Shown piece after piece: positions 13,155 to 20,815 of a DNA stretch of 64,000 bases. Positions within the stretch are counted from its first letter, which is position 1. Every line of letters begins with the position of its first letter. The notes under the pieces are model-generated. The model did no database searches. It was given only the letters and a program-made list of their open reading frames with translations, and was not told the origin of the DNA. The stretch is from Curtobacterium sp. MCSS17_007 (lineage in GTDB: Bacteria; Actinomycetota; Actinomycetes; Actinomycetales; Microbacteriaceae). The DNA is taken from contig NZ_CP126257.1 in NCBI RefSeq assembly GCF_003234175.2, positions 1 through 64,000 on the forward strand. The letters run 5' to 3'. Position numbers and translations under genes: made by a program.

Positions 13155-14021
13155 GTGACCGACCAGGCCTCGGGGCGGGACGGCTCCTGCTACCGGCACC
13201 CGGACCGGCAGAGCTTCATCCTGTGCCAACGGTGTGGACGAACGATCTGCACCGAGTGCCAGACGCCGGCCGCCGTCGGCGTGCACTGCCCGGAGTGCGT
13301 GCGCGAGCAGCGCGCGCAGTTCCAGGCGAACCGTCGCGCGTCCGGGGCGCCGAGCGGGCTGACCGTCGCCCGGCGACGCTTCGCGATGCTCGACCAGAAG
13401 GCGACGACGGTGATCATCGCCGTCTCGGTCGTCGTCTGGCTGCTGAACCTGCTGTCCGGTGGGATCGTCAACCAGTGGCTGAGTTACTGGACGCCCCTGG
13501 TGGGAACGCAGCCGTGGCGTCTCGTCACGGGGCTCTTCGTGCACTCGTCGATCTTCCACATCGGCTTCAACATGCTCGCGGTGTTCATCTTCGGGCGGAT
13601 CCTCGAGAACCTGCTCGGGACGTGGCGCTTCGTGGCGCTGTACTTCCTCGCGGGGCTCGGCGGTGACCTCGCGGTCTCGCTGCTGACGCCGGGTACGCCG
13701 GTCGTCGGCGCCTCCGGCGCGATATTCGGTCTGTTCGCGGCGTTCTTCGTGATCCAGCGGAGCCTCGGCTACAACGCCGTCCAGCTGCTCGTCATCATGG
13801 GGCTCAACCTGGTCGTCGGGTTCCTGCCCGGGACGAACATCTCGTGGCAGGCCCACGTCGGTGGCATCGTCCTCGGGTTCGTCACCGGCTTCGTCTTCTC
13901 GAAGACCCGCAACGTCCGGCAGCGTGGTCTGCAGATCGGTCTGCTGGTGGCCGAGGCGGTCCTGCTCGTCGCCGGCATCGGCGCCGCGTACATCAGCATC
14001 GGTGGTTACGCGATCGGCTGA
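13155..14021 (+). CDS. Rhomboid family intramembrane serine protease with N-terminal B-box-like zinc finger
   Basis: The 288-residue protein has an N-terminal Cys/His cluster (C12, H15, C24, C27, C32, C35, C45, C48) resembling a B-box zinc finger. About six or seven hydrophobic segments follow. The rhomboid landmarks are HSSIFHIGFNML, the catalytic serine in GASGAIFG, and the histidine in WQAHVGGIVLGF. It cleaves membrane proteins within the bilayer; the substrate is unknown. The start is GTG at 13155, 5 bp after ppiB. A strong hairpin (14044-14074) ends the unit. Confidence 0.94.
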   Translation: MTDQASGRDGSCYRHPDRQSFILCQRCGRTICTECQTPAAVGVHCPECVREQRAQFQANRRASGAPSGLTVARRRFAMLDQKATTVIIAVSVVVWLLNLLSGGIVNQWLSYWTPLVGTQPWRLVTGLFVHSSIFHIGFNMLAVFIFGRILENLLGTWRFVALYFLAGLGGDLAVSLLTPGTPVVGASGAIFGLFAAFFVIQRSLGYNAVQLLVIMGLNLVVGFLPGTNISWQAHVGGIVLGFVTGFVFSKTRNVRQRGLQIGLLVAEAVLLVAGIGAAYISIGGYAIG

Positions 14022-14043
14022 CGACCGGACACTCCGCTCCAGG

Positions 14044-14074
14044 ACGCCCCGTCACACCAGGTGTGACGGGGCGT
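14044..14074. terminator. Terminator hairpin after the rhomboid gene
   Basis: ACGCCCCGTCACA (14044-14056) pairs with TGTGACGGGGCGT (14062-14074) around a 5-nt loop, giving a perfect 13-bp GC-rich stem 23 bp after the stop. Confidence 0.85.
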
Positions 14075-14103
14075 TCGGCGTTCCGGTGTGTTCTGCTGCG
14101 GGG

Positions 14104-14307
14104 TTGTCCACATGAGCAGCGGCCAGTTGTCCACAGCTGTGGAGAAACCAGTGAGTTACACGGGTGTGATTATCCCCACTGTGGACTGCGCTGTGGATAA
14201 GTCGGGGACACGGGTGTGGAAGAGCGTGTGGAAAGTGTGGACAACTGTGGAAAAGCCACGCAGTCGTGTGGAGGAACTGCTGGGCCGTTGCGCGGGCTTG
14301 TGGAGAG
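14104..14307. other. Second dense DnaA-box cluster (putative DnaA-binding locus)
   Basis: Twelve DnaA-box-like 9-mers lie in 204 bp. TTGTCCACA occurs at 14104-14112 and 14127-14135 and as TGTGGACAA at 14236-14244. A perfect TTATCCACA occurs in reverse at 14192-14200. Related forms start at 14138 (TGTGGAGAA), 14170 (TTATCCCCA), 14180, 14215, 14227, 14246, 14267 and 14299. Boxes at 14127-14146 are back-to-back around AGCT. The stretch lies between two terminators (14044-14074, 14360-14395) and is non-coding. It could titrate DnaA (datA-like), reactivate it (DARS-like), be part of the origin, or regulate crgA. Confidence 0.85.
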
Positions 14308-14359
14308 CGGGCGGCAGTAGCTCCTCCGCCCATGAGCGGACGGAGGCCGGGAGGAACGA

Positions 14360-14395
14360 CGACGCCCGCCGTACCGATCGGTACGACGGGCGTCG
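14360..14395. terminator. Terminator hairpin after crgA
   Basis: CGACGCCCG (14360-14368) with CGGGCGTCG (14387-14395), and inner CGTACC/GGTACG, form a long stem with one C/A mismatch. It lies about 20 bp beyond the crgA stop on the minus strand. Confidence 0.8.
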
Positions 14396-14414
14396 AGTGT
14401 GTGCGGAGCTGCGG

Positions 14415-14669
14415 TCAGCGCCACCGGGTCGTCATGAGGAAGCCGATGAACATGATGCCGAAACCGATCAGGATGTTCCACGACCCGAGCGACGGCACGG
14501 GCAGCGTCGTGTTCGAGATGTAGAAGACGATGACCCACGCGAGGCCGACGAGCATGAAGCCGAACATGACCGGCTTGAACCACACGGGGTTGGGCTGGTC
14601 ACCCGCCGTGTCGACCGAGTCGGCTCGGGTCCTCCGGGCGGGCTTGGTGCGGTCCTTGTCCTTGGCCAT
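14415..14669 (-). CDS. crgA: Cell division protein CrgA
   Basis: An 84-residue membrane protein with a basic N-terminus (MAKDKDRTKPARRTRADS), then NPVWFKPVMFGFMLVGLAWVIVFYI and a second transmembrane helix ending IMFIGFLMTTRWR. This two-helix pattern with the NPxW-type entry and WNxxIGFG turn is characteristic of CrgA. In actinobacteria CrgA connects FtsZ, FtsI/PBP and peptidoglycan synthesis and restrains or coordinates septation. Its position between the origin region and the pknB/rodA block is conserved in the phylum. The DnaA-box cluster lies downstream of it. Confidence 0.95.
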   Translation of the reverse strand: MAKDKDRTKPARRTRADSVDTAGDQPNPVWFKPVMFGFMLVGLAWVIVFYISNTTLPVPSLGSWNILIGFGIMFIGFLMTTRWR

Positions 14670-14751
14670 GGCCGGTATCCTACCGTCACCGAGTGTGTGG
14701 GAAGACCCTCAGGAGCCTGCGCACATCCCCCACGAGTACGGTGATCCGACC

Positions 14752-15396
14752 ATGACCAAGATCCTCGTCGTCGACAACTACGACAGCTTCGTCTACACCC
14801 TCAACGGCTACGTGCAGCAGCTCGGGGCGGAGACGGACGTCGTCCGCAACGATGCCTTCCCCGAGGCAGAGATCGCCGAGCGCATCGCCGATTACGACGG
14901 CGTGCTCCTCTCGCCCGGGCCCGGCACCCCGGCGGACGCCGGCATCTCGATCCCGACCGTCCGAGCGGCGATCCAGGCGGAGACGCCCCTGCTCGGGGTG
15001 TGCCTCGGGCACCAGGCCATCGCCGAGGCACTCGGAGCGACGGTGACGCATGCCGAGGAGCTCATGCACGGCAAGACGTCGCAGGTCGACCACGACGACA
15101 GCGTGCTCTTCGCCGGCGTGCCGCACCCCTTCACCGCGACGCGGTACCACTCGCTCGCGATCGTCGACGGCACCGTGCCCGACGAGCTCACCGTGACGGC
15201 GCGGACGGGCGGTGGCGTGATCATGGGTGTGGAGCACAAGGACCACCCGGTGTACGGCGTGCAGTTCCACCCCGAGTCGGTCCTGACCGAGGGCGGCTAC
15301 CGGATGGTGGGCAACTGGCTCGAGACGACCGGTCTGGACGGCGCGGCGGAGCGTGCCGCCTCGCTCAACCCGCTCATCGCTGCGCACCGCTCCTGA
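14752..15396 (+). CDS. pabA: Aminodeoxychorismate synthase / anthranilate synthase glutamine amidotransferase subunit
   Basis: A class I glutamine amidotransferase that supplies ammonia to a chorismate-using partner. The 214-residue product starts MTKILVVDNYDSFVYTL. The nucleophile Cys is in LLGVCLGHQAIAEALG, the oxyanion strand is LLSPGPGTPADAG, and the His-Glu pair is in VQFHPESVLTEGG. The partner subunit (PabB or TrpE) is not in this window. The location beside crgA and pknB is typical of the actinobacterial pabA-like gene, so folate rather than tryptophan synthesis is my preferred reading. It may serve both. Confidence 0.92.
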   Translation: MTKILVVDNYDSFVYTLNGYVQQLGAETDVVRNDAFPEAEIAERIADYDGVLLSPGPGTPADAGISIPTVRAAIQAETPLLGVCLGHQAIAEALGATVTHAEELMHGKTSQVDHDDSVLFAGVPHPFTATRYHSLAIVDGTVPDELTVTARTGGGVIMGVEHKDHPVYGVQFHPESVLTEGGYRMVGNWLETTGLDGAAERAASLNPLIAAHRS

Positions 15397-15701
15397 GACA
15401 CTGCGCTCGACCGGGCGCGTCCTGCCCGACCGGACGGGCTGTGCTCGACGCGGTGGGTCGCGCTCGACGCTGGGTCCTGCGGCGGACGTACCGACCCGTC
15501 TCGGACGGGACCACGGGGTGCCGGTACCGGCTTCGGGACGGTCCCCGTGCCTCCCGGACGATGACGGCCTCGGTCCACGCCGGCGATGACGAAGCGCATG
15601 GACGACCGCGACCCAGGCCTGCGACCGCGATCGATCCCTGTGCCCGCGACGCGGGCCGGTGACAGCGCCAGCAGCGCTGTCAGGGGACGTCGTCGGGCAG
15701 G
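15397..15701. other. Gene-free stretch between pabA and pknB
   Basis: About 305 bp between two converging genes. No frame has credible coding character and I find no strong terminator. A short GGTACCGG-like inverted stretch occurs near 15522-15530. Nothing else can be supported. Confidence 0.5.
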
Positions 15702-17507
15702 CTACTGCCCGTCGCCGCCGTCCTCGCCACCGTCGCCCTGGTCGTCCTGCGCAGGCGCCGACGGTGCTCGTGACGGCTGCTGCGCGGCTGCGGCGCAGTA
15801 GGTCAGCGTGACGCTGCTGCCCTGGGCGATCTCACCCTCGGGCGCACTCTGCTGGACAACGGTGCTGCCCGTGCACGTGTAGGTCGGGGACGCCACCACG
15901 GTGAGCCCGAGGTTCGCGAGCGTCGAGTTGGCGGCCGAGATCGGCTGCTGCGTCACGTTCGGCATCTTGACCTTGCCGTTCGACACGGTCAGGTTGACGA
16001 CGGAGCCCTTCTCGAGCTGCGTGCTCGAGCCGGGGTCGCTGCTGAGCACCGTGCCCTCAGGGACGTCTGGCGAGTAGTCCGAGTTGATGGCGCCGACCTC
16101 GAATCCGGCGTCCTTGAGTGCCTGCTGCGCGGCGTCCTGCGTCTGGTTCGTCACGTCCGGCACGGCGACCTGTTCCGGGCCGAGGGACACCACGACGCGG
16201 ATGCTCTGCTTGCGGGCGACGTTCGTGCCGGAGCCCGGTTCCGTCCGGATGACCGTGCCCTTCGCGACGTCGTCGGAGTTCTCGCCGACCTCGACGGCGG
16301 TGAGGTCCCGCTTGCCGAGCTCCTGGCGTGCCGAGTCCCACGTGACCCCGACGACGTTCGGCACCGACACCGAGGAGGACACCGGAGCCTTGCCGGGCTG
16401 CAGGTTGGCGACGAAGAAGACGACCGCTGCGATCACGGCCGCGGTCAGGATGATGCCGAGCCAGATCCACGCGACCGGCGGACGGTTCTGCGTGCGCTGC
16501 GGGCGGTGCTCGGCGGTGTCGTCGTCGAGCTCGCGGAAGGCGACCGCGGGGTTCGAGGTCGTGCGCGGGTTCACGCCGAAGAGCATGGTCGAGGCGTCGT
16601 GCGCGGCGTTCTGCTGCAGCGTGCGCGTGGACACCGGGACCTTGCCGGCGGCGGCCTGCTGCAGGTCGGTCCGGAACTCGGCCGCGTTCTGGAACCGCCG
16701 CGTCCGGTCCTTCACGAGGGCGTGCAGCGTCACGGCGTCGAGCGCCGGTGACACGTCCGACGAGATCGTCGACGGTGCGACGGGCTGCTCGCTGACGTGC
16801 TGGTACGCGACCGCGACCGGGGAGTCGCCGATGAAGGGCGGACGACCCGTCAGGAGCTCGAAGAGCAGCACGCCGGTGGAGTAGAGGTCGGTGCGGGCGT
16901 CGACGGTCTCGCCGCGTGCCTGCTCCGGGGAGAAGTAGGACGCGGTGCCGAGGATGGAGGTGGTCTGTGCGACCGTGGCGGAGGTGTCGGTGATGGCCCG
17001 GGCGATGCCGAAGTCCATGACCTTGACCTGGCCGTTGTGCGTGACCATGACGTTGGCGGGCTTGATGTCCCGGTGCACGACACCGGCCCGGTGCGAGTAC
17101 TCGAGCGCGGTGAGGATGCCCTCGGTGATCCGCACGGCCTCGTCCGGAGCGAGGGGGCCGTCCTCGAGCACGTCGGACAACGCCCTGCCGTCGACGTGCT
17201 CCATGACGATGTACGGCACCTGCACCTCGGCGCCGGAGGCCTCGGTGACGGTCTCCTCGCCGGCGTCGTACACGCGCACGATCGTCGGGTGGGCCATGCG
17301 GGCGGCAGCCTGCGCCTCCTGCCGGAAGCGGATGCGGAAGGCGGGGTCGTTGGCCAGGCTCGGCTTGAGGAGCTTCACCGCCACCTTGCGGCCGAGCCGG
17401 GTGTCGGTCCCGACGTGCACCGTCGCCATGCCCCCGCGACCGATGACGTCACCGATCTCGTAGCGGTTGGCGAGGAGCGTGATCCCCGCGGTCACACCTT
17501 CTGGCAC
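15702..17507 (-). CDS. pknB: Ser/Thr protein kinase PknB with three PASTA repeats
   Basis: A membrane receptor kinase that couples cell-wall precursors to growth and division. I start at GTG 17507 (VPEGVTAGITLLANRYEIG), preceded by GGAGG 5 nt upstream; the upstream frame lacks a site. Of 601 residues, the kinase occupies about 15-270: glycine loop GRGGMATV (23-30), Lys45, HRDIKPAN with catalytic Asp147, and DFG at 165-167. A juxtamembrane linker and one transmembrane helix follow, then three extracellular PASTA repeats. A Gln/Ala/Pro-rich acidic end closes the protein. Many characterised homologues bind muropeptide or lipid II with more PASTA units. It is the last gene of the minus-strand operon and is set apart by 132 bp and a hairpin. 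Confidence 0.96.
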   Translation of the reverse strand: MPEGVTAGITLLANRYEIGDVIGRGGMATVHVGTDTRLGRKVAVKLLKPSLANDPAFRIRFRQEAQAAARMAHPTIVRVYDAGEETVTEASGAEVQVPYIVMEHVDGRALSDVLEDGPLAPDEAVRITEGILTALEYSHRAGVVHRDIKPANVMVTHNGQVKVMDFGIARAITDTSATVAQTTSILGTASYFSPEQARGETVDARTDLYSTGVLLFELLTGRPPFIGDSPVAVAYQHVSEQPVAPSTISSDVSPALDAVTLHALVKDRTRRFQNAAEFRTDLQQAAAGKVPVSTRTLQQNAAHDASTMLFGVNPRTTSNPAVAFRELDDDTAEHRPQRTQNRPPVAWIWLGIILTAAVIAAVVFFVANLQPGKAPVSSSVSVPNVVGVTWDSARQELGKRDLTAVEVGENSDDVAKGTVIRTEPGSGTNVARKQSIRVVVSLGPEQVAVPDVTNQTQDAAQQALKDAGFEVGAINSDYSPDVPEGTVLSSDPGSSTQLEKGSVVNLTVSNGKVKMPNVTQQPISAANSTLANLGLTVVASPTYTCTGSTVVQQSAPEGEIAQGSSVTLTYCAAAAQQPSRAPSAPAQDDQGDGGEDGGDGQ

Positions 17508-17566
17508 GTACTCCTCCGAATGTCCGTCCGGGACAGTGTACGGCAGCCGTTCCTGCCGGAACGCTG

Positions 17567-17618
17567 GAACGGGGGCTGCCGACGAACCGTTACACAACGG
17601 TGTCGACAGCCCCCGTTC
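17567..17618. terminator. Long hairpin between pknA and pknB
   Basis: GAACGGGGGCTG (17567-17578) pairs with CAGCCCCCGTTC (17607-17618). CGAC/GTCG and ACCGTT/AACGGT continue the stem inward to an ACAC loop, with one mismatch and a 2-nt bulge. On the minus strand it follows the pknA stop and precedes pknB, so it may partly terminate or process the operon mRNA. Confidence 0.75.
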
Positions 17619-17639
17619 GGGTGACGATCAGCTCGTGTC

Positions 17640-19364
17640 CTAGCGGCCGGTCGGACTCGGGGTCGGCGTGCCCGACGGCGTCGGGTCCTCTGCCTGCTCC
17701 CACGTCGCGGTCGCCGCGTCGGAGGACTCGGATGCAGCGAGCGAGCCGCACGTCACCGTGTACGAGAACGACACCTGGTCGTTCACGGCGTCTGCCTGGA
17801 TCGTCACGGCCGTCGAACTCGTGTCTCCGGAGGTCGCGCCGGACGCGTCCTTCCCGCCCGTGACGGTCCAGGTGTACTTCGACACCGAGTAGCCGTCGGG
17901 GCAGGTCGCGGCGGACCAGCTGAAGGTGACCTGGCCCGAGTCGGACACGGTGCCGGCTACCGGCGTGTTCGGCTTGTTGGCCGTCGGCGGGGTCGTGTAC
18001 TGCGTGATCGTGATGAGCGTGCCCTCGACGACGCTGCCGGTCGGAGTGAGGTCGGCGACCGTCTCCGCCTGGCCCGCCGTCGGCGCGGGGCTGCCGTCCT
18101 GGACCGTGACCTCGAACCCACGCCCCTGGAGGTCCGCACGGGCGTCGTCGGTGCTGCGTCCGACGTAGTCGCTCTTGTTCAGGAACACGCGGGCAACGGT
18201 CGGCGTGGGCGTCGAGGACGGTGCGGAGCGGGTCGGCGTCGGCTTCGACGACGTCGGTGCCGGGTCCGGCTCGTCCGAGCCCCCGAGTGCGAACGCAGCG
18301 ATCACGCCGCCGATCAGGAGCACGGCGAGGACGCCGACGAGCCACCAGATCCAGGCGCGCTTCTTCGCCGGCTCCTCGTCCTCGGGACCGGCGGGTGAGC
18401 GAGGGGTCCCGGGAGGCCCGGCGACCGCGCCGGCCTGCGTGCCGATGAGGGCGGTCGCGGCGTCGTCGCCCCGGTTCTGCGGCGGGTTGAACGCGACCGT
18501 GCCGGCCCCGCCGACCGCGGGGACCGCGACGGTGGCGGCGGCCACGTCACCGCGGCGCAGGGCCTGGGCGGCACGTGCGAGGTTGGCGGCCGTCGCCGGC
18601 CGGTCCGCCGGCTTCTTCGCGATGCAGGACAGCACGAGTGCCGAGACGGGCTCGGGCACGTCACCCGGCAGCGGTGGCGGCTGCTCGTTGATGTGCGCCA
18701 TCGCGATCGCGACCTGCGACTCGCCCGTGAACGGACGACGTCCGGCCAGGCACTCGTACGCCACGATGCCGAGCGAGTAGATGTCGGTCGACGGCGACGC
18801 CGGGTGCCCGCTCGCCTGTTCCGGCGACAGGTACTGGACGGTGCCCATCACCTGGCCGGTCGCGGTCAACGGCACCTGGTCGGCGATGCGGGCGATGCCG
18901 AAGTCGGTGATCTTCACCCGCCCGTCGGGCGTGATGAGCAGGTTGCCCGGCTTGATGTCGCGGTGCACGAGGCCGACGGCGTGCGCTGCCTGCAGGGCGT
19001 TCGCGGTCTGCGCGACGATGTCGAGCACCTTGTCGACGGGCAGCGTGTGCTCCCGCTCGATCATCGTGCTCAGGGCCTCGCCGGGGACGAGCTCCATCAC
19101 GAGGTAGGCGCTGCCGTCCTCCTCGCCGTAGTCGAAGACGTTGGCGATGCCCTCGTGGTTGACGAGCGCAGCGTGCCGAGCCTCGGCGCGGAAGCGCTCG
19201 AGGAAGCCGGGGTCGCCGAGGTACTCGTCCTTGAGGATCTTGAGTGCGACGGTCCGGCCGATGACGAGGTCGGTCGCCTGCCACACCTCACCCATGCCGC
19301 CGATGGCGACCCGGGAGGAGAGCTGGTACCGCCCACCGAAGGTGAGTCCGCTGGTGGGTCTCAT
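17640..19364 (-). CDS. pknA: Ser/Thr protein kinase PknA-like, with extracellular PASTA-like and Fn3-like segments
   Basis: A 574-residue receptor-type kinase. The start MRPTSGLTFGGRYQL overlaps the pbpA stop (ATGA at 19361-19364). Kinase landmarks are IGGMGEVW (21-28), Lys42, HRDIKPGN with Asp136, DFG at 154-156 and the activation-loop end MGTVQYLSPEQA. After an Ala/Pro-rich linker, one transmembrane helix (IWWLVGVLAVLLIGGVIAAFAL) leads to a Ser/Thr/Pro stalk, a PASTA-like unit (FLNKSDYVGRSTDDARADLQ) and a C-terminal beta-rich segment resembling fibronectin type III. Mycobacterial PknA lacks such an ectodomain, so this one probably senses an extracytoplasmic cue. It acts with PknB on elongation and division proteins. 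Confidence 0.93.
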   Translation of the reverse strand: MRPTSGLTFGGRYQLSSRVAIGGMGEVWQATDLVIGRTVALKILKDEYLGDPGFLERFRAEARHAALVNHEGIANVFDYGEEDGSAYLVMELVPGEALSTMIEREHTLPVDKVLDIVAQTANALQAAHAVGLVHRDIKPGNLLITPDGRVKITDFGIARIADQVPLTATGQVMGTVQYLSPEQASGHPASPSTDIYSLGIVAYECLAGRRPFTGESQVAIAMAHINEQPPPLPGDVPEPVSALVLSCIAKKPADRPATAANLARAAQALRRGDVAAATVAVPAVGGAGTVAFNPPQNRGDDAATALIGTQAGAVAGPPGTPRSPAGPEDEEPAKKRAWIWWLVGVLAVLLIGGVIAAFALGGSDEPDPAPTSSKPTPTRSAPSSTPTPTVARVFLNKSDYVGRSTDDARADLQGRGFEVTVQDGSPAPTAGQAETVADLTPTGSVVEGTLITITQYTTPPTANKPNTPVAGTVSDSGQVTFSWSAATCPDGYSVSKYTWTVTGGKDASGATSGDTSSTAVTIQADAVNDQVSFSYTVTCGSLAASESSDAATATWEQAEDPTPSGTPTPSPTGR

Positions 19365-20815
19365 TTGTTCAGCACCGCCTCCATGACCTTCTTCGCGACC
19401 GGAGCCGCGACCGTGTTGCCGACGCCGGACTGACCGAGTCCGCCGCCGTTCCCGACGACGACCGCGACGGCCACCTCCGGGTTCTTCGCCGGGGCGAACC
19501 CCGTGAACCACAGCGTGTACGGGTCGCCCGTACCGCCCTCAGCCGTGCCCGTCTTGCCCGCGACGTCGACACCGTCGATCTTGGCATTGGTGCCGGTCCC
19601 GTCGCTGACGACGCTCTGCATCGCCTCGGTCAGGTCGGCCGCCTCGGAGCCGGACAGCGGGTCGCTGTACTGCTTCGGCGAGAACGACTCGACGGTCTTG
19701 AGGTCGCTCGTGGTGATGGAGTCGACGAGCGACGGCTGCATGACCTTGCCGCCGTTCGCGATGCCCGCGGACACCATGGCCATCTGGAGCGGCGAGACGC
19801 GCACGCTGGCCTGGCCGAAGGCGCTCAGCATGAGCTGGGCGGTCGAGTCGACGTCGGGGTACTGGCTCGCCGTGGCACGCATCGGCACCTCGATGGCGTC
19901 ACCGAAGCCGTACTCGTCGGCGACGGACTTGATCGTGTCGTAGCCGAGCTTCTGCCCGAGCTCCGCGAACGGGATGTTGCACGAGTACTGGATCGCCGTC
20001 CGGAGCTTGACGGTCTCACCGCCGCCGCAGGAGCCGCCCTCGGCGTTGTTGATGTACGAGCTCGTGCCGGGGAGCTGCAGCCTGGACGGGTTGGGGAACT
20101 CGGAGTCGAGCGAGTACTTGCCGTCCTTGAGCGCGGCGGAGGCCACGACGAGCTTGAAGACCGAGCCGGGCGTGTACAGGTCACCGCCGATCGCGCGGTT
20201 CTGCAGCGGGGTCGGGGTCTGCTGCAGCAGGGCGTCGTACTGCTGCTTCACCTGCGCGGTGTCGTGCGAGGTGAGCGCGTTCGGGTCGTAGGTGGGCTTC
20301 GACACCATCGCCAGGATCTTCCCGGTGCTCGGCTGGATCGCCACGACCGCGCCGCTGTTCTCACCGAGGGCGTCGTACGCGGCCTGCTGCACGGCGGGGT
20401 CGATCGTCAGGTTGACGTTGTCGCCCTGGACGTCCTGTCCGGTGAGGATCGCGTTGAGGTTCTGGAAGAACGAGGCGTCGGAGTTGCCGGAGAGCACGGC
20501 GTTCTCGGCGCTCTCGATGCCGGTGTTGCCCTGGCCGATCGTGAAGTACCCGGTCACGGCCGAGTACAGCGCACCGTTCGTGTACTTCCGCTGGTACTGG
20601 TACTGGTCGTCCGACGGGGTGGACTCGGCGATGGGGCTCCCGTCGACCAGGATGGCACCGCGCTTGGTCGAGTAGCTGTCCAGGATCGTGCGGGAGTTCC
20701 GCGAGTCCGCACGGAGCGTGTCGGCCGCGAAGAACTGGATGGACGTCGTCGACACGAAGAGCGCGACGAACATGAGCACGATGACGGTCGAGACGCCACG
20801 GAGCTGTCGGTTCAC
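19361..20815 (-). CDS. pbpA: Class B penicillin-binding protein (transpeptidase) PbpA
   Basis: A membrane-anchored D,D-transpeptidase that crosslinks peptidoglycan with its RodA/FtsW partner. I start at GTG 20815 (VNRQLRGVSTVIVLMF), which overlaps the upstream gene stop (GTGA) and has AAGGAG upstream. Of 484 residues, one N-terminal helix anchors the protein. The active-site motifs are Ser218-V-F-Lys221, SCN at 278-280 and KTG at 421-423. The arrangement immediately after rodA and before pknA is the conserved actinobacterial pbpA. The gene overlaps both neighbours by 4 bp, which supports tight coupling with rodA. Confidence 0.97.
   Translation of the reverse strand: MNRQLRGVSTVIVLMFVALFVSTTSIQFFAADTLRADSRNSRTILDSYSTKRGAILVDGSPIAESTPSDDQYQYQRKYTNGALYSAVTGYFTIGQGNTGIESAENAVLSGNSDASFFQNLNAILTGQDVQGDNVNLTIDPAVQQAAYDALGENSGAVVAIQPSTGKILAMVSKPTYDPNALTSHDTAQVKQQYDALLQQTPTPLQNRAIGGDLYTPGSVFKLVVASAALKDGKYSLDSEFPNPSRLQLPGTSSYINNAEGGSCGGGETVKLRTAIQYSCNIPFAELGQKLGYDTIKSVADEYGFGDAIEVPMRATASQYPDVDSTAQLMLSAFGQASVRVSPLQMAMVSAGIANGGKVMQPSLVDSITTSDLKTVESFSPKQYSDPLSGSEAADLTEAMQSVVSDGTGTNAKIDGVDVAGKTGTAEGGTGDPYTLWFTGFAPAKNPEVAVAVVVGNGGGLGQSGVGNTVAAPVAKKVMEAVLNK

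Noticed and set aside
17508..17597. N-terminal extension of PknB to an upstream ATG
   Set aside because: The extra 30 residues run into the intergenic hairpin; GTG 17507 has a strong GGAGG at correct distance.
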